Below, piece after piece: positions 32,938 through 43,618 of a DNA stretch of 64,000 bases. Every line of letters starts with the position of its first letter. Position 1 is the stretch's first letter. Position numbers and translations under genes: made by a program. The notes beneath the pieces were generated by a model. It did not search any database. It saw only the letters and a program-made list of their open reading frames with translations, and had not been told where the DNA came from. This stretch comes from Microcyclospora pomicola (lineage: Eukaryota > Ascomycota > Dothideomycetes > Capnodiales): contig NHNY01000003.1 of assembly GCA_002786065.1 (NCBI GenBank), positions 1,240,001 through 1,304,000 of the forward strand, in the 5' to 3' direction.

Positions 32938-33416
32938 CCTTAACTCTTAACAATAAGGTTATATATCATTAATATCAACCTTATCACTACTACAACCTCA
33001 CTATCAACTCTTATTGCGGCTCTCTGCAGCTCTATTGTTACTATAGATGTTATGCTAACTCTTAATAGGCTCGTTTAGTAGCTTACACTGTTATAATAGT
33101 CGCTAGCGTATTGTTAAGAGAAGGTAAGTATTACTTCCTATTGTTATTAATAAAGCAATTGCTTAAAAACGCGCTCCTATTATTAGTTAATCCTCTCGTA
33201 GGCTCTCTTAGTAGCTATATATCGATTTATTATAGCTGTTCCTTTACTAGTTTTCTTTTCTTTTACTCTCTTAGATCTTAAAAAAAGCTATACTACTACT
33301 ACTACTATAAGTAATAAGAAGACTCGCTATAGCCTCTCCCTCTACCTCTTCTCTCTCTACCTTCGAAGAAGAGCGCTAGCGCCCTTCTTTAGAAGGTTTT
33401 ATAGCTATTAATCGTA

Positions 33417-33417
33417 G

Positions 33418-33452
<35 letters not shown>

Positions 33453-33453
33453 T
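33417..33453. repeat. ACT trinucleotide microsatellite
   Basis: About twelve ACT units inside the 4.6-kb element; shorter ACT runs occur near 33290 and 33545. Confidence 0.85.
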
Positions 33454-33599
33454 ACTGCCCTCTACTGCTGCTATAGCAATAGTAGTAACCGCTATAGTAA
33501 TAGTACTCGCGTTTACCTCTTGTCTAGCCTCTTCTCCTCGCCCTACTACTACTATACGCCCTACTACTGCCGCTCTATACCCTGCTACCTCGCCCTATA

Positions 33600-34130
33600 C
33601 TCCTCTATAGACTCGCGCTACGCGCGAGGCTATAGAGCTAATCGAAAAGGCCTTTAATAGTACCGCTTTCCGCCGCCTTACTACTACTAATATAAGCGAT
33701 TTTTAGTGCTATAAAGTAGTATAATAGGATACGTAGGTTACTATTACTAGTAATAAGAGTCTCTCTATAAGAGATAGGAAGAGCACGAAGAATAGTTTAA
33801 CGCGATACTCGATCGTAGGGGTTATTATAGAGACCCTCTATAGCGTCGCTACGAGCGCGCTATATAAGTAGTGTAAGAGACTAGGGATATAAGTCCCTTA
33901 TAAGGTTTTAGAGAAAGGAGGGCCTTATACCTTCTATAAGTATAAGAGTAAGAGTAGCTATAAAGTAGCTACTATAAGCCCTTCTATAATAGAAGAGAGA
34001 GTCGCTATATTAAAGAGGTTAGTATCTAGGTTAAGGAGTAAGGTAATAAGGTTAAAGGGGTTATTAGTCGCGGCTACGCTACGTAGTTAGAAGAGGAAGC
34101 GTTCTACTTCTTTTTAAAGATCTATAGCAA
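33600..34130 (+). pseudogene. Second, unidentified reading remnant in the 4.6-kb element
   Basis: A plus-strand stretch reads as a basic, helix-prone protein in one frame apart from breaks typical of RIP, e.g. TREAIELIEKAFNSTAFRRL near 33620 and a Lys/Arg-rich segment near 34000. No family is recognised. It is convergent to the transposase and could be an accessory DNA-binding protein; that is a guess. Confidence 0.35.
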
Positions 34131-35999
34131 GAGTATAGAGAGAGGCGTTTTCTTAGTATACTTGTCTATTACTACTATATAATATCTTACTATAATATAT
34201 ACTACTATATACTATAAGCTATCGCTAACCTTATCTTCTTATTACTCTATAAGATAGCTTAACTATTAATAGACGCTTTTTAACCTTCTTTATAGCTATA
34301 GGTACTAACTAGTTAGTAGTTAGTAGCGAGATATCTAACAGAGGTAGTAACAATAATAAGACTAGCAATAGCTCGCTAGTAAGCTCGCTATTAGACTCTA
34401 GAAGCACGTCCTAGTTACGCTCTGTCTTAACAGTTAAAAGCGCTCCTATAGAACTACTACGTTTACTTCGTTTAGCTCGCTAGCTAGCTCGCTATTACTT
34501 TTTACGCTAGATTAACTGCTTTATTATCTTAATACTAGAAGTATTACTATTACTATCTAAAGCAACGTCGATAGTAGTAGTAGTACTACGGCTAGCAGTG
34601 CTGCTAGCTACTAGTATAGATAGCTTCTCTAGCTCCGATTTAACTCGCGGAATTAGCTCTCGCTTAGCTAAGGGGCTTAAGAGTTCGATGCTATCTAGCG
34701 CGCTATTCTGTGTACTTAGACGGCTCGGTAGGTTATATTACTCTCTTACGCGCGCTTATAACGCGCTCGCTATAAGACTCTAGCTAATAAAGGCTATAGC
34801 TACAGTAGCTCGCTCGTCGTCCTTCTTAATAGATATCTTAATGTCGTAGATATTAGTCCTTAGTCTCTGAAAGGGGATTAGCTCGTCGAGGGCTCGCTCT
34901 ATAGTCGTAGTAGTAATCTTAATTAGCGTAGCAGTGTTATTATTCTACCCTATAACGAAGTAGTAGCTATAGTAGCCGTTAAGTAACATACTTAGATAGC
35001 TAATAATATTATCCTTAGTTTAGCTAAGGAAGAAGTTAATTAGCGATTAACCCTTACTACGAAGCAACTACGCGAGCTAATCCTCTTAATAGCTAGTACT
35101 AAACTAGCTATATAATACCTATATACCTTAGTGCTAGTTATCTAGCTTACCTCTAACCTTATAAATAGTAACTTCCTATATATAGATAGAGAGGTTAAAG
35201 GTCGTAGTAGGACTGTAAGCTATAAGAGCTAGTACGCGAGTCGCTATTACGTGCTGGCTAGTAACGGGTACGGCTATAACGCGCTATAAGAGCGGTAGTA
35301 ACGCTGCTATTATAACTAGTAGGAGCATCCTTATAAACCTACGCTAGCGATAGTTCTCTACGAGAGTCGGTTAGCGAGCGCTAAATGTAGTATACGAACC
35401 TCTATCGTCTAATAAGGGCGGCGTAGATATACTCGTTACTAGTAGACTAAGTACGCTGTTAGTAGCACTATATTAAGGGTAAAATCGATTAGTTAGGTGA
35501 CGCTAGCTATAGATCCGATAGTTAGAAGGACATAGATCCGATTATAAAGGCATTACAAGCTATAGAAGAGCGTTATACGAGCTTATAAGGGATAAGGTCG
35601 CGTTATATAAGCTAGCAAAGGGTAGTAGATGCTATTAATATATAGCTATATATCCCTAGACCTCGATACTCGGTATTAAGGATACTAAGGTAGTAAGCTG
35701 TAATAAGAGCGCTAATAGAGCTCCCCTAGTCGTATCCGCTAGGGCGTATATAGCTTATCGGATTCCGCTAGCACTAGTAGCTTACTACTAAGCTAGTAGC
35801 TCGTTAGAGCCTCGCAGAGCGTAAAGTACGTAGATTGATAAAGACGACGGCTATTAGCAACGTTAAGATTACTACTATTAATAACCTCTAGATATTACGC
35901 GTCTTATAGCACGATTTAATAGAAGATAAGGGTCTTAATTAGTAGGTATTCGTCGATATCTACGATATATATTAGTAGAGAGGTATATAGAGAGGATTA

Positions 36000-36800
36000 G
36001 TAAGCTAGTAGAGGGGTCGTACTAAAACCGCTAATCTGAGTTTTTAGTTGTAGTAGACTCGGATAGCCTATATTAACCGTAATACCGTACTGCTCGCTAT
36101 TAGACTCTTAAAGGTAGTAATAAAGAACATACAGCATACTAGAAATATAATAGCTCTGATTTAACTGCTTACGGATCTTATAATTGTTCTATAGGTTAAT
36201 AAAAGTAGCTACTTCGGCACGGATAATAGGTACATATATAAAGATAAGCGTAATCCGGTCTATAAGCGCCTCTTTATCGTACTCGTAGTAATCGCTTATA
36301 GCTAGGAAAGCGTTACGCTATCGATTTAGACTACCCTATACTATCTAACTCTAGAAGGTCTTAATATGCTAGTTCTACTTACTTATGCTATAGCGAAAGC
36401 AGTTACTAAATTGCAGCTCCTTACTACTAGCTCTCCGACATAGCTCCTTACTAATCGTAAAGTAAGCATCTCTAGCTATAGTAGTTTCTACGCCCCGATC
36501 GCTCTAGATTTCTATAGGGATTAATCCTCCCTCTATAATAGTAGTAAGGTACTACGCGAGTATATAGATTGCTATATAGCTAGTAATGCCATAATATAGC
36601 TAGATAATATAGCGTAAATATACGTTAACTACTATATAGATTTAGATCCCCTAGTGCTTAAACTTATAGTATACGTCTATAGACTAAGCGTAGTTTAGTC
36701 CTAGTACAATTATAGCACTATAGTAGACCTTTACTTTACGAGTCTGTAGCTCGAGTCTAGTAGGATCTAGTTAGATAGCTACGTCGTATAGGCGATCCTT
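36000..36800 (-). pseudogene. Remnant of an integrase-core transposase
   Basis: Minus-strand reading shows the ordered landmarks of the fungal integrase-core family: a hydrophobic strand, then SDRGVETT near 36465, a Trp-rich FWSQI segment near 36350, and YVPIIRAEVATFINLWNNYK near 36200. It is broken by many changes and cannot be functional. The family assignment rests on recalled motifs. Confidence 0.6.
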
Positions 36801-37378
36801 ATAGACTTTAGTATATAGCGATAGGCTATAACAAGTACTACGTAATAGTTAACTACGTACTAGTTAACTACGTTATAATACTACCTTATATATCGATATA
36901 GCTACCTCCTACTAAGACTCTCGTAGCGGCTATTATTAAGCTCTTCCTTTAACAGCGCTACTAGACGCTCTCGATCTTCCTAGTGCTAGCTAGCTAGTAC
37001 CTACTTCTTAAGACCTAGCTTTACGCGTAACCTATGTAGTAAGGCTATAGAGAGCTAGATCCCCTTATAGCTAAGTAGTTGTAGACTCTCTATATCTATA
37101 AGCTAAAGGACATAGAAGTAGTATAAGATAATAGCGTATAGCTTAGGATTATCTATAGGCTTCGATAGCGGCGACACTATAGACTATACTAAGAGTCTAC
37201 GCTAGAGTGTAGTAATAGTTATATCTATATTATATAGCTCTTTTAATTGCTCTTTAACATCTGCTTATATATAGCTAGTTACAATATAGTCTGTAATAAA
37301 GTCTCGAAACTGCTCGAGATTAATTGCTAGTAGAGCTATTGATTCGACGACTGCGACGACTGCGATAGCGAGGGCAAC

Positions 37379-37417
37379 AAGGACGGCGCGAGGACGGCGA
37401 GAGGACGGCGAGAGGCC
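37379..37417. repeat. Subterminal GAGGACGGC minisatellite
   Basis: Three imperfect copies of GAGGACGGCGA about 80 bp inside the right inverted repeat, in a locally GC-rich patch that escaped the AT shift. Confidence 0.7.
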
Positions 37418-37493
37418 AGCTATAGCTAGTATTGATAAGGTGTAGTCAAAGCATTGTCAATATATAAGCACCTTTCGCATATGAGATCTCAGA

Positions 37494-37533
37494 TTGTCAA
37501 TGGGAGCGAGCTGAGCGCAATTGAGCTCCGTCC
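37494..37533 (-). repeat. Right terminal inverted repeat of the 4.6-kb element
   Basis: The reverse complement starts GGACGGAGCTCAATTGCGCT. Followed by TTT, as the left copy is preceded by TTT. Confidence 0.88.
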
Positions 37534-38423
37534 TTTGTCCGACCACAAGGAACGGCTGGGGGGCGACGAGCGATGACACAGTGAATTAAATATGCAGACA
37601 GTATCATACTCTCGTCTAACGACCGTTGCGACCACCAAGCGTAATCGTCACCTTCGATCTCAGCCAGTCGTCGGACGACTTTGGTGCCGCACATGTACGG
37701 GATATCGACTCTAGCAAAGAAATACAACCCCTGCCGACCCTCGGAGGTGAGTACATGTCCTTGTCCCAAACATTACTCTCCCATACGCCGGGCATGGATG
37801 GGAGGCGTTCGGACTTCCGACGCCTGCAGACGCTCCATGCGAAACATTCCATACAGGGATGGATAGAGTACACCCTCGACGCAATCGCGACAAACAGAGT
37901 TCGTGGAGCCGTCCCGTAAGATGCCCGATGTTCGTACCTTCACCCGCTAGAGCTATCTTGCATGATCTTTTCGTGTTCGTATTGGTGCAGAGCTCCATTT
38001 CCATAGGTCTTGTTTATCCTCAGCAACCGTTGGAATCAGATCTGGCCGTCTGGAACCGGTTATCGACCGTGGCACAGCAGATAGCTCCATTACTAGGTGT
38101 TCCAAGGTTCAGAGAGGCGTAGCAATCGTCAGCTCGCCGACCGTGGCATGGTTCCTTATTATGCTTCGTGCTGCTCGAATCTACGATGATGAGTCAGGTC
38201 ATGATCCCAATGGAAGGCGTCTGCAGCCAAACGGGCTGTCCAGAGCGCAATGCCAGTGTGTTATGTGACGAGCAATATCGCGAGTTGGGCTTCTAGCGAA
38301 CAGAGCTGCGACTGAGCCCAACTATATAGAACTGAGCTGGGGTAATCCCCACACATGACGATCCCCTGACTTCGGGGATTGTACTTTGATGAAGCTGCAC
38401 ACGGCCGAGTTGCTTCACACGTA
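37534..38423. other. Region right of the 4.6-kb element, no supported gene
   Basis: 890 bp. Overlapping open frames on both strands at 37497-38004 have normal base composition, and one minus-strand frame (EGDDYAWWSQRSLDESM) looks protein-like. It runs into the transposon end with no gene structure on the other side, so it may be a truncated gene edge. The final part is the promoter of the coiled-coil gene. Confidence 0.35.
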
Positions 38424-39779
38424 ATGTCGACAGACACCTCCGTGATTACGGCGCCGGAGTCGCCAATGCTCGACGATACAAGATCAAGCCATTCCATACA
38501 GGAAGGGGAAACGCAACCGGACGAACCGCAGGCGGGAAGGTCCAATCTCCGAAGCTCCAGTTCTAAGATCGCGAATCTGCGTGCAGCGTTCGAGGGAAAT
38601 GTAGGCACCGAGGTGACGCAGCCGAAGAGGAGGCTGCACAGTGTCGACGGTTACGCAGATCATAGCCGCGAACATGACGAGGTCGAGAAAGAGGTCGCGC
38701 GCGTGCGAAGTGAGCTGGACAAGGAAAAAGAGCTCCGGATCGATTTTGAAGAAAGGTGTAATGCGCTAGAGGATGAGCTGGAGGAAGTGCAACAGCGTTG
38801 CGAAGGGCAGACAGCAGCTATCAGAGCGGAATGGGAGCAGAAGTACCAGGAAATGTTTCACGACAGGGAAAACACCTCGCTGCGACTGCAGCAGCAAGAG
38901 CTCGAGGCGAAGACAAATAAAAAGGATGCGGAGCATTATCAGCTTCAGGTGATCGATCTCAAGAAGAGCATATCCCAGTCCACGCGCATCGAAGGACAGG
39001 TGACAGACTCGACCCTATCGCAGGAATTCCAATTGCTACACCATGAGACGCAGAACTGGGTGGTCAATAATTTCCGACGATCGAAATGCGACGCTGGGTC
39101 CGGAGAGCTTTGCCAGAGGTTGGAAAAGGTCGTCAGCCCAGACGACATGGAGCACCTGCGACCGCTGTATCAAGATTTCGATCGCTCGGCCAAGCTTGCC
39201 ATCTACCAGTCCACAGTCGCGATCTTCATGATGAAGATCTTCAGCACTCCGCTGATCTTTGGACTGTCTCCAGATCTCGAATGGCAAACACATCTGGCTC
39301 AGATCACGACTTCCCTTTCCGGTGTGCTCGACTCGGTTGCGTATAACAAATGGCGGTCTATGACCATGGACGGTATCCGCCATAGTCCCGTCGTTACCGA
39401 GTCTGTTGAGACGAAATCGCAGTCGATTGCAGAATCAGTATGCGCCGCACTCGGTGCTGTGACAGACTTCGAGCAGGGCGAAATCCAGCGCACTCCGCTC
39501 GACGCACTGATCAAGCGCAGTGCCTCGCTGTCACACACCTTTCGGGTACAACGGCCACAGTACGACTTCAAGCTTCCTAATGTGGGGAGCAAATTCGACC
39601 TGATGTCGATGGAGGACGTCGCTGAAGATAGCGACGGTGTTGTCGAGAAAGAGAAGGCAAGAAAGGTGCTCTGCGCGACATTCCCATGCGTCTACAAACT
39701 CGGAGATGAGCTCGGAGATCATATGCATCTACGCAATATCATCGTAAAAGCCAAGGTGCTGTGTAAGGAGGCGCGATGA
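38424..39779 (+). CDS. Fungal coiled-coil protein of unknown function
   Basis: 451 residues, no intron, ATG at 38424 (no ATG upstream in frame). The first 85 residues are polar and Ser-rich. About residues 85-195 form a long charged coiled coil, e.g. EKEVARVRSELDKEKELRID and the Gln/Glu-rich run after it. The C-terminal 250 residues are a globular, mostly helical domain with conserved-looking aromatic and hydrophobic positions (LRPLYQDFDRSAKLAIYQST). This layout is common among lineage-specific proteins of filamentous fungi that carry HET or NACHT genes nearby, but I know no function. No signal peptide or membrane segment. The HET-domain gene lies 566 bp downstream on the same strand. Confidence 0.78.
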   Translation: MSTDTSVITAPESPMLDDTRSSHSIQEGETQPDEPQAGRSNLRSSSSKIANLRAAFEGNVGTEVTQPKRRLHSVDGYADHSREHDEVEKEVARVRSELDKEKELRIDFEERCNALEDELEEVQQRCEGQTAAIRAEWEQKYQEMFHDRENTSLRLQQQELEAKTNKKDAEHYQLQVIDLKKSISQSTRIEGQVTDSTLSQEFQLLHHETQNWVVNNFRRSKCDAGSGELCQRLEKVVSPDDMEHLRPLYQDFDRSAKLAIYQSTVAIFMMKIFSTPLIFGLSPDLEWQTHLAQITTSLSGVLDSVAYNKWRSMTMDGIRHSPVVTESVETKSQSIAESVCAALGAVTDFEQGEIQRTPLDALIKRSASLSHTFRVQRPQYDFKLPNVGSKFDLMSMEDVAEDSDGVVEKEKARKVLCATFPCVYKLGDELGDHMHLRNIIVKAKVLCKEAR

Positions 39780-40345
39780 GTGTAGAAGGTTGTTGCGTTT
39801 ATATACCCCATGAGTTGTGAGTTTGGATACCGAAATGTGCGCCTTTGGATGGAAGCGCTTAGCACGGTCGAGTGTCGCGGAATGTCGTGTTGTACTCATA
39901 TCACCCTACATGTACAGACTCGCCATTGATGTGGTGCATCGCTGGCCGCGATGCATTGAGCTTGGGGATGTAGGGTGTGGAGGCGCAGCGCCGTCTTCCA
40001 CCACAGTTCAAATACACTTAGAGCGGCTATACACCAGCCTCACGGCAGACTCGTTACACTACATTGAAAGGCGCCAGAACGAGAGTGTATTCTCATTGCG
40101 ATCAGCACATAAGCACGAGCCTTGTGAGGCAAGAGCATCCCAATGCCACACATCCTAAGCGCCGAGTCTTGCGAGGCTAGAGGAGGCCACTGCTGTACAT
40201 ACTAAGCGCCGAGCCATTGAGCAACTGAGAGATGTTTCCCACCTTATATCGAGCGTCCCCCACCTGGCGCAAAGACTGGAGAACCTGTCGGTATTGTCTG
40301 TAAGCCAGCAGAAGAGCAAAGCGCAGCAGAGCTTCGTTTGACCTC
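39780..40345. other. Intergenic, coiled-coil to HET gene
   Basis: 566 bp; probable 3' end and promoter. AGCGCCGAGTCTTGCGAGGC and AGCGCCGAGCCATTGAGCAA near 40150-40220 form a short imperfect direct repeat. Confidence 0.5.
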
Positions 40346-42022
40346 ATGGAGAATCTTAAAGCTGGAAATGAAAAGAAAACCGACACCAACTTCACCTTCA
40401 CTCCTCTTACAGATCCACGAAATCAGATTCGACTGTTCCGTTTCCAAACATCGAACAGGGAAGACGGATTCAATGCGGACACGATCCAGTGTTGCATGCA
40501 AGTCTGCAATCTGCATGAGGCAGCGCATACGTATGCTGCCATCTCATACACATGGGGCACTGCGCACCTTCGCCCTGGCCGGCGCGTACTCGTCAACGGA
40601 AAGCAAGTGGCCAATCCCCGGGATAACCTCTGGTATGCGCTGTGGCAGATGCGGTATCACGACTCCTGGCAATGGTATTGGATGGATGGGCTCTGCATCA
40701 ACCAAGACGACGATGTGGAGAAGGCGCAACAGGTCGGGATCATGCATCGTATCTATGGTGATGCGGCGTGTACAGCGGCGTGCGTGTCTGACGACGAGAC
40801 GATGCTTGGAGAGCTGCTTAAAGCGCCTCATGATCAGAACCTGATGGCCCTACGACATCAAATGGACCAGCTCTCATGTACTTCATATATGGATCGACTT
40901 TGGACCGTACCGGAGATCCTCTTAGCACAGCGGGCGCGCCTTTTCTGCGGGAAGAAGTCAATATCTTGGGATGCGCTCCACGGAGTTCTAGATGTGTTGC
41001 GCAGCACAGGAGCGTTGAAGCAGCTGCTCATACATCAGCGAACGATGGTCCTATCCGCTAGGAGGATCTTAATGATGAAAGCAACATCGTCGTTGCCTGA
41101 GCCTTTGCCCAGGCCCAGTCTTGTTGAAGGGCTGATTTGGTCAGAGGCGTTGAGGGAATTGTTCATCGTGTATGGTGGGAAAAAGTGCCGCAACCCACTG
41201 GACAAAATATATGCACTCATACCTATTGTAAACGCGTCCCTGCCACACCAGCCATGCTCGATCACGATCGATTACAAGCGCATTCGAACGGATCTCGCCC
41301 TCAGCCTTCTCAGCTCCTGGCTCGTCGACGGTCCCTTCCACGACCGCTGGACCTGTGCCCTCCGACTCGCCACCGAGCTTGATCTTCACATCGCCGACGT
41401 CGACGCCGCCAGTGCGCACACCTCGCCCCATAAACGAGAGCTCACACGATTCCAATGGACTCCCTTCGATCCGCGGACTATCCACCTTTCAACCCTCGTC
41501 CGCACCCCTAAGATCGATGCCATCTACTACACCGCCTGGCAACCCTCTTACGAAAAGACACTCCGGACCACTTACCACGGCCTCTACCAAAAGTACACGC
41601 CACTCTTCCACAGCTTCAACTATCTCTGCTTCACCAACTCCACCTCACCCGCACATACGCAAGATCCCATCATCGCGCTCACGCCATGCGCGATCCAACC
41701 GAACGACCACCTGCTAAGCCTGCCGGACATGGACATCTACGCCATCCTGCGCCGCACCGCCGACTCCAAGCTCGAAGTCGTCGGCACAGCATGGCGCCAC
41801 GGCGCGGGCGTCCAGGGACTTGCCTCTTCGGGCTCCAAGCTCGCGCCCGCAAAGGCCAGCGCCAGGGTGAGCCAGCCGATCTCCCCAGCGCTGGAGCTGT
41901 TACGCGCCGCGGTCTATCAGCATGAGGGCATCGGTGGAGTGCTGAATGCGCCGCCGCATCAGCGGAATCCGCGGCTGGCGTTCTTTGAGGATCTCGTGCG
42001 GCAGCTCCGTATGCCAAAATAA
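40346..42022 (+). CDS. HET-domain protein (heterokaryon incompatibility type)
   Basis: 558 residues, no intron. The HET domain occupies about residues 60-220. Its three blocks are YAAISYTWG near 62, WYWMDGLCINQDD near 110 (the usual W-D-x-x-C-I-N-Q-x-D core) and YMDRLWTVPEILLA near 175 (R-x-W-x-x-E). HET domains are TIR-like modules that trigger cell death on non-self recognition when fused to a sensor. Here the remaining 330 residues carry no recognised sensor (no NACHT, WD40 or ankyrin). This matches the very numerous stand-alone fungal HET proteins, whose roles are mostly unproven. It lies on the same strand as the coiled-coil gene and within 3 kb of the decayed transposon, a typical accessory setting. 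Confidence 0.9.
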   Translation: MENLKAGNEKKTDTNFTFTPLTDPRNQIRLFRFQTSNREDGFNADTIQCCMQVCNLHEAAHTYAAISYTWGTAHLRPGRRVLVNGKQVANPRDNLWYALWQMRYHDSWQWYWMDGLCINQDDDVEKAQQVGIMHRIYGDAACTAACVSDDETMLGELLKAPHDQNLMALRHQMDQLSCTSYMDRLWTVPEILLAQRARLFCGKKSISWDALHGVLDVLRSTGALKQLLIHQRTMVLSARRILMMKATSSLPEPLPRPSLVEGLIWSEALRELFIVYGGKKCRNPLDKIYALIPIVNASLPHQPCSITIDYKRIRTDLALSLLSSWLVDGPFHDRWTCALRLATELDLHIADVDAASAHTSPHKRELTRFQWTPFDPRTIHLSTLVRTPKIDAIYYTAWQPSYEKTLRTTYHGLYQKYTPLFHSFNYLCFTNSTSPAHTQDPIIALTPCAIQPNDHLLSLPDMDIYAILRRTADSKLEVVGTAWRHGAGVQGLASSGSKLAPAKASARVSQPISPALELLRAAVYQHEGIGGVLNAPPHQRNPRLAFFEDLVRQLRMPK

Positions 42023-42632
42023 GTTGGTTCGGGTATAGGGATGCTTCAAGGCTCGGCGGTGTTGTGGTTCTGCGCGTCGAGCGTGGGAGTCCTCGCTCGT
42101 TATTATCGTGCTGTGACGGAGTGGCTCTGTAGCTGTTGCTGCAGGCCGTGGTGGACTGGGGAGGTGAATTCGCAAATCGGCCGGAAGGTGGATTCGTAGA
42201 TCGACCACAAATAACCATGATCGGTGTGGATGCGGGCACTGATCGTGGCAACTCACATCCCAACATCGTGATGACTTCAGACGTACAATGCATGTTACGG
42301 TATACACTCAGTCATTAGCGAAGATCAATGAGGAAGGCATGAATAACACGTCGAAAACGAATTTAGAGCAACTTCATTCTGATATTACATATTATTACGT
42401 GGTCATTATCCCAACCTGTCTCTGCCGACATAAAAGTCGTGTGTCAAATGAAGATGTATAGATGATTTAACCATTGTCTTCGCTTCGCTTCACTTTTTTT
42501 CCGTCGTTCGTTCGCTCGTTAAAGTGGGGTATTTGTGTAAGAGGGGGGTCCTGGTGGGTATCTTAAGGAATTGTAGGGTATTGTTCTTATGTTCTTTCAC
42601 CGCATGTCACTGTTGCAACACATGTCGACCGT
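42023..42632. other. Intergenic between convergent genes
   Basis: 610 bp of 3' flanks between the HET and MARVEL-like genes. A GTTCGTTCGCTCGTT tetranucleotide-like run sits near 42510; otherwise nothing. Confidence 0.55.
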
Positions 42633-43618
42633 CTAGTAGTTGGTGGCAGTGCCGGTGTTGTAGACGGGACCGGTGGTGGTGGTGTGGGTGGCGGTGTTGG
42701 ATTCATAACCGTACGGGTTCACGCCGGTACCCTGTGGTTGAGTGTAGTAGCCACCGTGAGTGCTGTGGGTGGCAGGGACGGCAGGCTCGCCAGCCTTGTC
42801 GTAGGCGTTGGTGCCAGCGACGGTGCTGCCGGTGTAACCGGTCTCGTGGCTGGGGCGAGTATCGGGGTGGGCAGCGACGAGACCACCTGCACCAGCGGCA
42901 GTACCAGTGGTAGCCAGCTCGCTGTCCTTCTCATGCTTGCTGTTCTTCTTGCGGGAGAAGAGACCACGCTTCTTGTTGCCATAGCCGGAAGTGTAGCCGT
43001 TGTCGGGAGAAGGACCGAAGCGCTTCTCTTTCTTGTGGTGGCGGACGAGAGCGATCTGAAGAGCAGCGGTGATGAGGAAGAGGACAGCAGCGACGATAGA
43101 GACGGCGAAGCAGGCGGTTTCGAGCTTGCAGGCAGTTCCCAGGGTCACGGAGTAGGTGATTTGGCCGTCAAAGGCTCCTCCCGAGCTAGCAGGTCCAGAT
43201 CCAAGCGGTGTGTACACAGTGCCTTTGCAACTGCTGGCGCCTTGGCGGGTCAAGATAGCGATGGCAATCATGCAACCAGCGAAGCAGATGTCAAGGACAA
43301 TGGCGAGGAAGGCGAGGAACGTGATCCCGCCGAGACAGCATGTCAGGCATACGGCGAAGATCAGGTAGAGAACGGCAGCGCCAGACAGACCCTCGACGGC
43401 CTTCCACTTGGTTGCGATGACTGCGCCCTGGTCGGCGCGGTCGGCGAGGGCGGAGAGGAAGTAGGAGAAGATGCCGAGGATGATGGCTGTGGACGCGACG
43501 CGTTAGCCGAGTACATTATTTGGTGATCGCATAGGGTAGACTGACCTGCGCAACAGAAGAGGAGGGCATAGAGGAAGGTTTGGAAGAGGCGCAATGCGCC
43601 GCCCTTGAAAAGACCCAT
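42633..43618 (-). CDS. MARVEL-like four-helix membrane protein
   Basis: Exons 43618-43546 and 43486-42633 give 308 residues. Four hydrophobic segments at about residues 10-38, 55-75, 80-105 and 145-168 form a MARVEL-type module of the plasma membrane or endocytic compartments. The opening MGLFKGGALRLFQ, GLSGAAVLYLIFAV and FLAIVLDICFAGCMIAIAIL are characteristic of a widespread fungal family. An extracellular loop contains SSCKGT and a second Cys, possibly disulfide-bonded. The cytosolic tail of about 140 residues is basic (KKRGLFSRKKNSKHEK), then Gly/Thr/Tyr-rich with PYGYE and NTGTATNY repeats, suiting sorting or ubiquitin signals. Exact role unknown; members are linked to eisosomes and membrane organisation. 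Confidence 0.88.

Larger units (their letters stand above)
32898..37533. mobile_element. Decayed TIR transposon with integrase-fold transposase
   Basis: 4636-bp RIP-saturated element with 40-bp terminal inverted repeats (32898-32937 and 37494-37533, 36 of 40 matching) and TTT on both flanks, possibly a 3-bp target duplication. There are no long terminal repeats, so it is not an LTR element. A minus-strand gene encodes an integrase-core (rve-like) DDE transposase of a type spread in fungi and related to the Ginger/IS3EU-like groups. A second open stretch lies on the plus strand near 33.6-34.1 kb. The element is thoroughly broken, with tens of breaks, and CpA/TpG is nearly absent. By RIP load it is old or was once multicopy. 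Confidence 0.75.

Noticed and set aside
33417-33453. ACT repeat as a CRISPR-like or centromeric array
   Set aside because: Simple trinucleotide slippage inside a RIP-damaged element; no spacers or larger period.
32898-37533. The 4.6-kb AT-rich block as an LTR retrotransposon
   Set aside because: Its ends are inverted, not direct, repeats; no long terminal repeats were seen, and the enzyme remnant fits an integrase-core DNA transposon.
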